Origin: an uncultured Pelagibacteraceae bacterium | GTDB taxonomy: Bacteria > Pseudomonadota > Alphaproteobacteria > Pelagibacterales > Pelagibacteraceae | NCBI GenBank assembly: GCA_902599625.1 | Contig: CACKGF010000001.1 | Coordinates: forward strand, 62,001 to 126,000 | Direction: 5' to 3' | DNA: 64,000 bases | Shown: positions 38,096-46,732 of the stretch, piece by piece | How positions within the stretch are numbered: the stretch's first letter is position 1 | Layout: each line of letters starts with the position of its first letter | The notes under the pieces: model-generated | The model's database searches: none | What the model was told of the DNA's origin: nothing | The model's input: only the letters and a program-made list of their open reading frames with translations | Made by a program: the position numbers and the translations under genes

Positions 38096-38851
38096 ATGAT
38101 AAAGATTAAAGCAAAAAATGTAGATGTTTTTTATGGAAAAAAACAAGCTCTCTATAATATAGGTTTAGATATTGAAGAAAACCAAGTAACTGCATTAATT
38201 GGTCCATCTGGTTGTGGTAAATCAACTTTTCTTAGATGTCTTAATAGAATGAATGATGTAATTGACATCTGCAGGGTTAAAGGAGAAATTTTAATTAACG
38301 ACTTTAACATAAATGATAAAAGTTGCGATGTAGTGAGACTCAGAGAAAAAATTGGTATGGTTTTTCAAAAACCTAATCCTTTCCCAAAAACTGTATACGA
38401 AAATATATCTTACGGTCCAACAATTCACGGTATGGCTCAATCAAAACAAGAAATGGATGAAATTGTTGAAACTAGTTTAAAAAAGGCTGCGCTATGGGAA
38501 GAAGTAAAAGACAGATTGTATGAACCCGGAACCGGATTATCTGGAGGACAACAGCAAAGACTGTGTATTGCTAGAGCTATTTCTGTAAGACCAGAAGTTA
38601 TATTAATGGATGAGCCTTGTTCAGCATTAGATCCAATAGCAACAGCACAAATTGAAGAATTGATTGATGAGTTAAAAAAGGAGCATACAATAATAATTGT
38701 AACTCATTCTATGGCTCAAGCTGCACGTGTCTCTCAAAATACGGGTTTTTTTCACTTAGGACAATTGATTGAACATGGATCTACTGATAAAATATTTAAA
38801 AATCCTGATAACACAAAAACTCAGGATTACATAACCGGGAGGTTTGGATAA
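38096..38851 (+). CDS. pstB: Phosphate ABC transporter ATPase PstB
   Basis: PstB energises phosphate import and, with PhoU, relays transport state to PhoR. The ATG at 38096 ([17 protein letters not shown], 251 residues) fits the family start. The in-frame ATG at 38075 would add seven residues inside the pstA end. Motifs are Walker [11 protein letters not shown]-loop [15 protein letters not shown], signature [14 protein letters not shown], Walker [14 protein letters not shown] and switch VTHSMAQA, all characteristic of PstB. The stop overlaps the phoU start as TAATG. Confidence 0.95.
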   Translation: MIKIKAKNVDVFYGKKQALYNIGLDIEENQVTALIGPSGCGKSTFLRCLNRMNDVIDICRVKGEILINDFNINDKSCDVVRLREKIGMVFQKPNPFPKTVYENISYGPTIHGMAQSKQEMDEIVETSLKKAALWEEVKDRLYEPGTGLSGGQQQRLCIARAISVRPEVILMDEPCSALDPIATAQIEELIDELKKEHTIIIVTHSMAQAARVSQNTGFFHLGQLIEHGSTDKIFKNPDNTKTQDYITGRFG

Positions 38852-39558
38852 TGGGTGAAGCGCCACATACAGTTAAATCTTACGAAGAAGAACTTAAAAA
38901 TCTTAATGCTAATATCATTAAAATGGGAAGTGCATGCGAGGAGTCTTTAGGTAAAGCAATTCAAGCCATTACAACAAGAAATAGCGATATTGCAGAAAAA
39001 GTAATTCAAGATGATGAAAAAATAGATAAATATGAAGCCTTGATTGAACAACAAGTTGTAAATTTAATTGCTTTAAGACAACCTATGGCAATTGATTTAA
39101 GAGAGACAGTAACGGCTTTGAAAATGTCTTCAGATTTAGAAAGAATAGGTGATTTAGCAAAAAATATATCCAAGAGAACACTTTTGCTTAATGAAAATCT
39201 TCCAAAGAATTTGGTAGACACATTAAATAGAGTATCTGTCGCTGTTCAAAAGCAATTAAAATCAACATTAGACGCTTATCTAGAAAGATCTGCGCCAATG
39301 GCAGTTAATGTTTGGGAAGGTGATGAGCAAATAGATGATCTAACAAATCTTTGTATGCAAGAAGTTATAAAATATCTTAAGGAAAATGAAAAAAATTTAG
39401 AGGATGGAACTCACTTGTTGTTTGTGACCAAAAACGTTGAGCGTATTGGTGATCATACTACAAATGTTGCGGAACAAATTTATTATTTAGTTAAAGGCGA
39501 ATATTTAGAAGGTGACAGACCTAAGGGCACCGAGCCAATTGTAACCGGAGAAAAATGA
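38851..39558 (+). CDS. phoU: Phosphate signalling protein PhoU
   Basis: PhoU links the Pst transporter to PhoR and restrains the Pho response when phosphate is plentiful. The 235-residue protein is two repeated three-helix bundles with the metal-binding E/D-x3-D motifs: SSDLERIGDLAKNI near residue 91 and VTKNVERIGDHTTNVAEQI near 191. Length is normal. It is translationally coupled to pstB and lies 3 bases before phoB. Confidence 0.96.
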   Translation: MGEAPHTVKSYEEELKNLNANIIKMGSACEESLGKAIQAITTRNSDIAEKVIQDDEKIDKYEALIEQQVVNLIALRQPMAIDLRETVTALKMSSDLERIGDLAKNISKRTLLLNENLPKNLVDTLNRVSVAVQKQLKSTLDAYLERSAPMAVNVWEGDEQIDDLTNLCMQEVIKYLKENEKNLEDGTHLLFVTKNVERIGDHTTNVAEQIYYLVKGEYLEGDRPKGTEPIVTGEK

Positions 39559-39561
39559 TTT

Positions 39562-40245
39562 ATGTCAGCTCATGTTTTCATAGCTGAAGATGAAGCATCA
39601 ATTGTTAGTTTGTTAAAATATAATCTTGAAAAAGAAGGTTATAAAGTCAGTCATTCAGAAAATGGAGAAGATGCTCTTAAACAAATAAAATCTAAACAGC
39701 CAGATTTGATATTAATGGATTGGATGTTACCTGAATTATCTGGTGTTGAAATTTGTAAAAACTTAAAAAAAGATGATAAGTTTAATGATATTCCTGTCAT
39801 TATGTTGACTGCAAAAGGGGAGGAAGAAGACAAATTAAAAGCATTTGATACAGGTGCAGATGATTATGTAACTAAACCTTTTAGTCAAAAAGAATTAAAT
39901 GCTAGAATTAAATCTTTATTGAGAAGGTCTAAGCCTCAATCATCATCGGATATTGTAGAATTTACTGATTTAAAAATAGATCGGATTACAAAAAGAGTTT
40001 ATAGAAAAGATAAGGAAATTACTTTAGGTCCAACAGAATTTAAACTCTTAGATTTTTTTATCAAAAATCCTAAAAGAGTTTACTCAAGAGAACAACTCTT
40101 AAATAATGTGTGGGGAGAAAATATATACGTTGAGTCACGAACGGTTGATGTACACATAAGAAGATTAAGACAAGCTATAAACATCGAAAACACAAAACCT
40201 TTAATTAGAACGGTCAGATCTGCCGGTTATTCTTTAGAGTCTTGA
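39562..40245 (+). CDS. phoB: Phosphate-regulon response regulator PhoB
   Basis: PhoB activates phosphate-stress genes by binding Pho boxes. The 227-residue OmpR-family regulator has the acidic pocket AEDEASIV (about 10), phosphoacceptor Asp in LILMDWMLPELSG (about 53), conserved MLTAKGEEEDK and VTKPFSQ, and a C-terminal winged helix (TLGPTEFKLLDFF, VYSREQLLNNVWG, RTVDVHIRRLRQ). It stands 3 bases after phoU. Its targets probably include the repeats at 30382, 30429 and 34228. Its 3' end overlaps sixA by 12 bases, tail to tail. Confidence 0.95.
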   Translation: MSAHVFIAEDEASIVSLLKYNLEKEGYKVSHSENGEDALKQIKSKQPDLILMDWMLPELSGVEICKNLKKDDKFNDIPVIMLTAKGEEEDKLKAFDTGADDYVTKPFSQKELNARIKSLLRRSKPQSSSDIVEFTDLKIDRITKRVYRKDKEITLGPTEFKLLDFFIKNPKRVYSREQLLNNVWGENIYVESRTVDVHIRRLRQAINIENTKPLIRTVRSAGYSLES

Positions 40246-40752
40246 AGATCTTTGGGTCTTATAAATTCTTTTAACATTCCTTTTTTTTTCTATTTCATCC
40301 CAACCTTTAATATCAAATTTAATTTTGGCGAATGCTGCTGTAGGAAATTTATAATTCATTAATTTGAAATTATTTGTTTCATGATTTTTTGTTAGATATC
40401 TTACTAAATTTTTAACTGTAGGTTCATGGTTTATTAACAAAATTGATTTGTAATTACTCGATATTTTTTTAATTTTATTTATAATTGCATATTCATCAGC
40501 CAAGTATAAACTCTTTGAATATTCTATTGTTTTTGGCTCAGGAATGTCTTCTGATAAAATTTCAAAAGTACTTCGGGTTCTTGTAGCTGATGATATTAAA
40601 GCAAAATCAAATTTGTACTTTTTTTTAACAAAAAATTCACAAATTTTTTTTGCACTTTTTTTACCTCTTTTATTGAGTGGTCTCTTAAAATCATCAATAT
40701 TTAAATCTTCCCAACTGGATTTTGCATGTCTCATGACATATAATTCAAACAT
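40234..40752 (-). CDS. sixA: SixA-type phosphohistidine phosphatase
   Basis: This histidine-phosphatase superfamily protein is of the SixA class, which removes phosphate from phosphohistidine in proteins. The catalytic RHG-like motif is VMRHAKSSWED (His about residue 8) and the second histidine is in LLINHEPTVKNLV (about 103). I start it at 40752 (172 residues, MFELYVMRHAK). A longer frame to 40845 would add 31 residues and run into ppk. It diverges from ppk across only 13 bases. A role in damping PhoR-type or phosphotransferase signalling is possible but not shown. Confidence 0.87.
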   Translation of the reverse strand: MFELYVMRHAKSSWEDLNIDDFKRPLNKRGKKSAKKICEFFVKKKYKFDFALISSATRTRSTFEILSEDIPEPKTIEYSKSLYLADEYAIINKIKKISSNYKSILLINHEPTVKNLVRYLTKNHETNNFKLMNYKFPTAAFAKIKFDIKGWDEIEKKRNVKRIYKTQRSSRL

Positions 40753-40765
40753 AAATTCTAAATAT

Positions 40766-42923
40766 ATGACTGCTTTAAAAAAACAACAAAAAGAAGAACT
40801 CAAGAACAAATATATTAATAGGGAACTTTCCTGGTTAAAATTCAATGATAGAGTTCTTTTTGAAGCACAAAATCTTGAAAATCCCTTGTATGAAAGAGTA
40901 AAATTTTTATCAATTGCCGGTTCAAATCTTGATGAATTTTTTATGGTTCGGGTAGCAGGTCTATATAGTCAAATAAAACAAGAAGTTGATTCATTAAGTT
41001 CTGATGGTCTGACACCTGATGAACAAATGGAAGAGGTAATTTCCGAAACTAAAAAACTATTAATCAAACAAAATAAGATTTATATTCAACTTATCGCAGA
41101 ATTAAAAAAAAACAATATCAGTTTAGTTAAGCCAGTTAATTTAAATACTAAGGATAAAAAAAAACTTCTAGAAATATTCAAAGAAGAGATTTATCCTTTA
41201 TTAACACCATCTGCTATTGATCCTGCGCATCCATTTCCATTTATAATCAACCAAGGAAGAGCGCTTGTAATGAGGTTAAGAAAAAAAAATAAAAAAAGAA
41301 TTTTAAACTCAATAATAGTAATACCAAAAGCATTATCTAGATTTATTGAAATAGAGTCTTCAAAAAATCATAAAAAATTTGTTGTTCTAGACGATGTAAT
41401 AAGTTTTTTTGCTAAAGAAATTTTTCCAGATCATGATTTAGAAAAAAAAATGATTTTCAGGGTAATAAGAGATAGTGATGTTGAAATTCAAGAGGAAGCA
41501 GAAGATCTAGTTAGATCTTTTGAATTAGCCTTAAAAAGACGTAGAACGGGCGATATTGTTCGTTTAGAGGTCCTTGAAAATAGTGATCATGAATTGATAA
41601 AATTTATAACAAACAAATTAGATGTAAATCCTGATTATATTTATAATGTATTTGGCCTTGTTGGAATTCAAGATATAGATCAAATATGTAAGTTAAAAAA
41701 ATCCAAAATTAAGATTTAAAAATTTTGTACCTAGAGATGTTGAAAGATTAAAAGAATATAATGATAATTTTTTTGAAACCATCAAAAGGAAAGATTTAGT
41801 TGTTCATCATCCTTTTGAAACATTTGACTCAGTAATTGAATTTTTGAACCAAGCAGCAAATGATAAAAAAGTAATAGCTATAAAACAAACTTTGTATAGA
41901 ACAACTTTAGATTCACCAATTGTTAAAGCTTTAATAACAGCTGCAGAAAATGGAAAAACAGTTACTGCTTTAATAGAAATTAAAGCAAGATTTGACGAGG
42001 AAGCAAATATTCAATTATCAAGAAGTTTAGAAAAGGTAGGTGTTCAAATTGTTTATGGTTTTGCAAAATACAAAACTCATGCAAAATCATCATTAGTTTT
42101 AAGAAGAGAACAAGGTAAAATACAAACTTATTTTCACTTAGGAACTGGTAATTATCATCCTGTAAATGCTAAAATCTATACTGATTTGTCTTTATTCAGC
42201 TGTGATAGAAAAATGGCATCAGATGTTGAAAAATTTTTTAATTATGTAACAGGATACGCAAAACCAAAAAATTTAAATAAAATTTCTGTTTCGCCAATTA
42301 ATATGAGACAAACCTTAAATAAAAACATTGATGCTGAAATTGAAAATTCTAAAAATGGAAAATTTGCAGCCATTTGGGCAAAAATGAATTCATTAGTAGA
42401 TCCGGAAATTATTGATAAATTTTATGAAGCTTCGAATGCTGGTGTTAATATTCATTTATTTGTAAGGGGTGTTTGTTGCTTGAGACCAGGTATTAAAAAT
42501 AGATCTGAAAATATAGTTGTAAAAAGTATTATAGGAAGATTTTTAGAGCATTCTAGAATTTATTGTTTTAGTAACGGTACTAAAAAAATGCCTAATAGAA
42601 ATGCAAAAGTATATATTTCCTCAGCTGATCTTATGCCAAGAAATTTAAATAGAAGAGTAGAGCTTTTGGTGCCAATTGAAAATGAGACTGTTCATGAGCA
42701 GATTCTAGATCAAATAATGTTAGCAAATTATCTTGATACTAATCAGAGCTGGGAGCTCAATGCAGATGGTAATTATAAAAAAATTAAGTATAGTAAGAAC
42801 GATTCCTTTTCAGCTCATGAATACTTTATGAATAATCCGAGCTTATCTGGAAGAGGTAAAGCTAAATTAACTATGCAACCTAAGAAATTGCATTTAAGAC
42901 TGATTAAAAGTGGAAGTAATTAA
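40766..42923 (+). pseudogene. ppk: Polyphosphate kinase PPK1 with a single-base frameshift in an A7 tract
   Basis: PPK1 makes polyphosphate from ATP. The first frame (MTALKKQQKEELKN, from 40766 to a stop at 41719) covers the N-terminal and head domains (NRELSWLKFNDRVL, SNLDEFFMVRVAG). The second frame (to 42923) carries the catalytic half: KQTLYRTTLDSPIV, the phosphohistidine region YKTHAKSSLVLRRE and GTGNYHPVNAKIYTDL. Removing one A from the A7 run at 41695-41701 joins them into about 718 residues through KLKNPKLRFKNFVPRDVERL, the normal length. Both halves are well conserved, so this may be a sequencing error, a recent mutation or transcriptional slippage rather than an old pseudogene. It overlaps ppx by 14 bases. 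Confidence 0.88.
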
Positions 42924-44421
42924 TACAAAACAACAATCTTCATCAAAACATTTAAAATTAGCCATTATTGATATTGGCTCAAATTCTATAAGAATGCTAA
43001 TTTATGATGATTTTAGTTCAACAAGAGTTCCGACATTTAATGAAAAAGCAGTATGTGAACTAGGAAAAAATTTAGATAAATCAAGAAAGCTTCATAAATC
43101 TGGATCAGAATATGCATTAAAAGTTTTAAAAAGATTTTCAGAAATTTTAAATGTATCAAAGATCACAAATTTGAAAATAATTGCAACTGCTGTTTTGCGA
43201 GAGGCTATAGATGCAAAACAATTTATCAGCGAAGTAGAAACCCTTTTTAAAACAAAAATTGATATTCTGAGTGGTGAAGAAGAAGCAAATTGTTCTGCTG
43301 AAGGTGTAAAAATTGGATTCGATAATGTCGATGGTTTGGTAGCAGATCTTGGTGGAGGAAGTTTAGAATTAGCTAGAGTTGAAAATAATGTTGTTACGAA
43401 CAAAACCTCTTTGCCAATTGGTGTTCTTAGATTAATAAATAATCCAATTGTTAAAAAAAGAAATTTACCAAAGTATGTAAAAAAATTATTAAGAGAGGAA
43501 AAATGGTTATCTAAAAAAAAATTTAATAATTTATATTTAGTGGGAGGAACTTGGAGATCTTTATTTAAATTACATCTTTTCCAAAATAATCACCCTGTTC
43601 ATATTATTCATCAATATTCTATAGATAAATCAACGTTGTCTAAATTTGTTGAAAAAGTTTCATCATTTAATAAATCAAAACTTAAAACTGTGGAATATAT
43701 TTCAAAATCAAGAACACAATTTTTACCGTATAGTTCTATTATTTTAGATGAGATAATGAGTATAACAAATCCAAAAAAAATAATTTGTTCAATTAGCGGT
43801 TTGAGGGAAGGTTCTTTATCAATTGATCATTTTAAAAATACAAAAGAGTCAGAAATTTTTACTAAATCAATTGAGTATATTGCATTAAAAAGAGGGGATT
43901 TAGGATCTACCTACCAAAAATATTTTAAATTTATACTCCCTGTTTTTGATGGAAATGAACACTATAACAAAAAATTATTACATCTAGCTTGTGTTTTAAG
44001 TCATATGGATTGGGGTCTTGGTGCATTTCAAAAAGCAGAACTGGTGTTTCAAGAAACTCTTAACACACCTCTATTAAGACTTACACATAAAGAAAGGATA
44101 CAATTAGCTCTCTCTTGTTATTGGAGATACTGTAGTATTAAATATAATCCAAAATTTGAATATCTTACTTTTTTAAATAATAACGAAATATTTTCAAGTA
44201 AACAGGTTGGTGCTGCATTAAGATTCTCTCAGTCTTTAACATCCATATCAACAATTTTTCTTGAAGAATTTAAATTGTATAAAAGAGGGAATTCAATATT
44301 TTTAAAAATTCCATCTCAACATCAAGAAATAATTTCCAAACAGGTAACAAAAAGGTTTAAGGCTCTTGCTAGAGAATTATTTTTAGAACCTAGAGTTATT
44401 TATTCAAATAATTCAAAATGA
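42910..44421 (+). CDS. ppx: Exopolyphosphatase / Ppx-GppA phosphatase (GTG start)
   Basis: Ppx releases phosphate from polyphosphate ends. The 503-residue protein has the sugar-kinase/actin-like fold motifs AIIDIGSNSIRMLIYD (about 18), ILSGEEEA and DLGGGSLELARVE (about 145), and a C-terminal HD-like helical domain with LACVLSHMDWG (about 358). It starts at GTG 42910 inside the 3' end of ppk, so the two enzymes of polyphosphate turnover are probably cotranslated. Guanosine pentaphosphatase activity (GppA) is an alternative or additional function. Confidence 0.92.
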   Translation: MEVINTKQQSSSKHLKLAIIDIGSNSIRMLIYDDFSSTRVPTFNEKAVCELGKNLDKSRKLHKSGSEYALKVLKRFSEILNVSKITNLKIIATAVLREAIDAKQFISEVETLFKTKIDILSGEEEANCSAEGVKIGFDNVDGLVADLGGGSLELARVENNVVTNKTSLPIGVLRLINNPIVKKRNLPKYVKKLLREEKWLSKKKFNNLYLVGGTWRSLFKLHLFQNNHPVHIIHQYSIDKSTLSKFVEKVSSFNKSKLKTVEYISKSRTQFLPYSSIILDEIMSITNPKKIICSISGLREGSLSIDHFKNTKESEIFTKSIEYIALKRGDLGSTYQKYFKFILPVFDGNEHYNKKLLHLACVLSHMDWGLGAFQKAELVFQETLNTPLLRLTHKERIQLALSCYWRYCSIKYNPKFEYLTFLNNNEIFSSKQVGAALRFSQSLTSISTIFLEEFKLYKRGNSIFLKIPSQHQEIISKQVTKRFKALARELFLEPRVIYSNNSK

Positions 44422-44594
44422 ATTTATTAATTAAATTGTAATATTATATTAATATTTTTTTAACAAAAGTTTTCTAACTTAAATTAACAGAATTTTTATT
44501 TAACTTATTTTTCCTCTGTAAAATTTAAATTTTGTTAACTATCTTCTTTCTTCCTTGTCTAAGTTGATAGGGGAGAAAGACCCCATATAAATTT
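44422..44594. other. 173-base gap after ppx, no gene found
   Basis: This very AT-rich gap separates ppx from a convergent small gene. It holds a single Pho-like half unit TTTAACA (44459-44465) without a good partner unit, a pyrimidine-rich stretch (about 44540-44560), and GGGG-N7-CCCC (44570-44584), a four-base-pair stem too weak to call a terminator. I see no tRNA or recognisable RNA family. Confidence 0.5.
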
Positions 44595-44801
44595 TTAATT
44601 GTTTAAAGATAAGCTTTCACTAGCTTGTTTTTTTGCTAGTTTTCTTGCTTTTTTTTCTGCAACTTTTTTTTCTATATCAGCAATTTTCACGTTTATATTA
44701 GATAGCTTTTTTTCTTTAGCAGTTATTTTGTTTTTCAACCTATCTATTGTTTTTATAATCTTCAGTCTTTTCTTTTCACTTTTTTTTAACTTTTTTTTCA
44801 T
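44595..44801 (-). CDS. Small lysine-rich coiled-coil protein, unrecognised
   Basis: The 68-residue protein is very basic and helix-forming (MKKKLKKSEKKRLKIIKTID at the start, a heptad-like middle with LSNINVKIADIEKKVAEK, and an ASESLSLNN tail). A strong ribosome site AGGGGG lies 6 bases before the ATG on the minus strand, which is the main reason to accept it. The opposite strand also has an open frame, but that one is just the Phe-rich complement of lysine codons. It has no membrane segment. Its function is unknown; nucleic-acid binding is a guess from charge only. Confidence 0.55.
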   Translation of the reverse strand: MKKKLKKSEKKRLKIIKTIDRLKNKITAKEKKLSNINVKIADIEKKVAEKKARKLAKKQASESLSLNN

Positions 44802-44883
44802 TTTAAACCCCCTAAAAATTAAATCAGAAATATTTAAACATAAAATTCAAAAATCTAAAAGCAAATTTAATACAACCCAAAGT

Positions 44884-45375
44884 TTAAAAATTTTCATGAT
44901 TTCTAGTTAAATAAAAGAACATTGCTATATGAGAACCGTTATTGAATTTTTGTTTTAATATTAATTTAAATATATCTTTTTGACTAAGTAGATGAACTTT
45001 AATACCTTTTTCTGGTTTAGAAATTTTAACTAAATCTTTTGTATAAAAACCTGTTATTTTAGTGGTTAAACGTCCCGGCTCATTATAAAAAGTTATCAAT
45101 TTAGTTAGTTTCGATTTTGATTTATATCCTGTTTCTTCTGTTAATTCCTTATGAGCTGATTGCAAAGTTGTTTCTTTTTTTTCGACTATGCCAGAGGGAA
45201 ACTCATAATTAACTTTATTAATCGGAACTCTTTTTTGAGAAACTACTATATATTTGTTATGAATTTTAGGGATGATAATTGAAAGATTTGATGTTTTCAA
45301 ATAATGATAAAACTCATTTTTCCTAAAACCTTTATTAATTAACTGGATATTGTTTGTAAGTTTGAAATTTTTCAA
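44884..45375 (-). CDS. Nudix hydrolase, ADP-ribose pyrophosphatase-like (TTG start)
   Basis: The 163-residue protein contains a Nudix box from GIVEKKETTLQSAHKELTEE to TGYK (about residues 67-90), with Lys in place of the usual Arg in the REUXEE part. The flanking IIIPKIHNKYIVVSQKRVP and NEPGRLTTKITGFY resemble ADP-ribose pyrophosphatases (NudF type). It would hydrolyse a nucleoside diphosphate linked to another group; the substrate is unknown. The TTG start overlaps the aquaporin stop, so it is probably the last gene of the arsC operon. Why a Nudix enzyme is coupled to arsenate genes is unclear. Confidence 0.82.
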   Translation of the reverse strand: MKNFKLTNNIQLINKGFRKNEFYHYLKTSNLSIIIPKIHNKYIVVSQKRVPINKVNYEFPSGIVEKKETTLQSAHKELTEETGYKSKSKLTKLITFYNEPGRLTTKITGFYTKDLVKISKPEKGIKVHLLSQKDIFKLILKQKFNNGSHIAMFFYLTRNHENF

Positions 45376-46031
45376 TTTTTCTTTGAAAATAAACTTTTAA
45401 TGATAAATACCGCAATTAACATCCCTATAAGTTCTGCTAAAATATAATAAGGGGTATTCATGTAATTTATACCGGTAAAGGACTCAGTAAAAGTTCTTGC
45501 AATTGTCACTGCAGGATTTGCGAAAGAAGTTGATGACGTAAACCAATAACCAGCAGTAATATAAAGACCAACACAAGCAGCTACCGCAATTTTACCTGAT
45601 TTCATGGAACCAAAAATTATAATTATTAATCCTAATGTTGCTATTACTTCAGATGTGAATATGTAAATACCATCTCTTGACTTAGTAGATAATTCATAAA
45701 TTTCATTTTCAAAAAAGAAATTAGCTAAACCAACACCAATCAAGCAACCAATCAATTGAGCAATGATATAGTAGGGTAACAGTTTCTTTTTTAATTTACC
45801 TGTTATTGTCATAGCTATACTTACAAATGGATTAAAATGAGCTCCTGATACATCAGCAAATACTGTAATAAGCACAAATAAACCTGCTCCTGTAGCTATT
45901 GTGTTAGCAATCAACATCACAGCAACGTCATTAGTTAAGTTTTCAGCCATTAAACCTGAGCCAACAATAATCATTACTAAAAAACAACTGCCTAACAGTT
46001 CAGCAAGAAAATAACGATTTTTATTTTTCAT
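45372..46031 (-). CDS. aqpS: MIP-family channel (AqpS-like aquaglyceroporin, probable arsenite channel)
   Basis: The 219-residue membrane protein has six predicted helices and two MIP half-helix boxes: AHFNPFVSI (67-69, NPF instead of NPA) and FANPAVTIAR (162-164). It overlaps arsC by 11 bases. In Sinorhizobium meliloti an aquaglyceroporin (AqpS) replaces the ArsB pump and lets arsenite made by ArsC leave the cell. The same pairing here suggests that role. The altered first NPA box may affect pore selectivity. Water or glycerol transport remains possible; no arsR or arsB is seen nearby. Confidence 0.82.
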   Translation of the reverse strand: MKNKNRYFLAELLGSCFLVMIIVGSGLMAENLTNDVAVMLIANTIATGAGLFVLITVFADVSGAHFNPFVSIAMTITGKLKKKLLPYYIIAQLIGCLIGVGLANFFFENEIYELSTKSRDGIYIFTSEVIATLGLIIIIFGSMKSGKIAVAACVGLYITAGYWFTSSTSFANPAVTIARTFTESFTGINYMNTPYYILAELIGMLIAVFIIKSLFSKKN

Positions 46032-46452
46032 TTATAAGTTCCTTTATTCTTTTATGAATATTATTGTAAACTTTTTCTATTATTTCATCTTTTTTATTTA
46101 AGTCATTTGTTTCATTAAGTATTTTAACTGGATCCTCTATATCCCAATGAATTATCTTATCTTTATTTGGCCAAATGGGGCAGACTTCATTATTGGCATT
46201 ATTGCAAACTGTAATAACATAATCCATTTTAATTTGACCATTAATAAACTCATTAAAATTTTTAGATCTATAATTTGAAAGATCATAATGTTTTGATAAT
46301 AAATAATTCTTCACATCTTCGTTAATTTTTCCTTTTGGATTACTCCCGGCACTAAAACCTTTATACAAATCGTCATACTCATTATTTATAATACTTTCCG
46401 CAATAATACTTCTTGCTGAATTACCTGTGCATACGAACAATATATTCTTCAT
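46021..46452 (-). CDS. arsC: Arsenate reductase, thioredoxin-coupled LMW-phosphatase type
   Basis: ArsC reduces arsenate to arsenite. The 143-residue protein has the low-molecular-weight phosphatase loop CTGNSAR (Cys8 to Arg14) and two further cysteines at 83 and 91 (TVCNNANNEVCPIWP), the three-cysteine relay of the thioredoxin-linked class, so it should be a reductase and not merely a phosphatase. Arsenate enters cells through phosphate transporters, so strong Pst expression raises the need for it. It abuts the small membrane protein upstream and overlaps the aquaporin downstream. Confidence 0.92.
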   Translation of the reverse strand: MKNILFVCTGNSARSIIAESIINNEYDDLYKGFSAGSNPKGKINEDVKNYLLSKHYDLSNYRSKNFNEFINGQIKMDYVITVCNNANNEVCPIWPNKDKIIHWDIEDPVKILNETNDLNKKDEIIEKVYNNIHKRIKELINEK

Positions 46453-46674
46453 TTAAAAAATAACTTTATAAATACCAATCACGAATAGCGGTATTTGCAG
46501 TCCAAAGTTAGTTAAAATTGCCTTATCCTTACTTATAAATCCAGCTATAGTCCATCCAACAACTCCCAAACCATGAAAATATATATTTAATGGATATATA
46601 TTTAAATTTGTAAGAAGTATTCCTACTAAAACTAAAAAAGTGCTGATCCATTTTAGATATTTTTTTATAAACAT
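46453..46674 (-). CDS. Small two-to-three-helix membrane protein upstream of arsC, function unknown
   Basis: The 73-residue protein has hydrophobic stretches at about 8-24, 34-48 and 56-72, and a short conserved-looking HGLGVVGWTIAGFISKDKAI between them. I do not recognise a function. A ribosome site GAAAGGAAA precedes the ATG. Its stop lies directly before the arsC start, so both are probably one transcript; a role in metalloid handling is possible by context only. Confidence 0.7.
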   Translation of the reverse strand: MFIKKYLKWISTFLVLVGILLTNLNIYPLNIYFHGLGVVGWTIAGFISKDKAILTNFGLQIPLFVIGIYKVIF

Positions 46675-46732
46675 AAAATTTCCTTTCGTTATTATTATGT
46701 CAGTTATGTTAAGAATTTATTAAAATAAAGGA

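Noticed and set aside
40544-40765. Longer N-terminus for ppk reaching into sixA
   Set aside because: The extra 74 residues are the complement of sixA; conserved PPK1 sequence begins after the ATG at 40766.
41695-41720. Programmed -1 ribosomal frameshift in ppk
   Set aside because: The A7 tract is of slippery type, but the two halves differ by +1, so a -1 shift would not join them.
44459-44476. TTTAACA half site after ppx
   Set aside because: The unit at the right spacing (TTTTCTA) does not match, so it is a single half site in AT-rich sequence.
44570-44584. GGGG-N7-CCCC hairpin after ppx
   Set aside because: The stem is only four base pairs and has no U-run directly after it on either strand; not enough to call a terminator or RNA gene.
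44599-44910. Plus-strand open frame of 103 codons, very Phe-rich
   Set aside because: It is the complement of the lysine-rich small gene on the minus strand, has no good ribosome site and only mirrors AAA codons as TTT.
46696-46713. Possible Pho box (CTTAACA-TAAC-TGACATA, minus strand) before the arsC operon
   Set aside because: The second unit is a poor match to the three good boxes, and it ends only 22 bases from the start codon, leaving no room for a -10 element and ribosome site.
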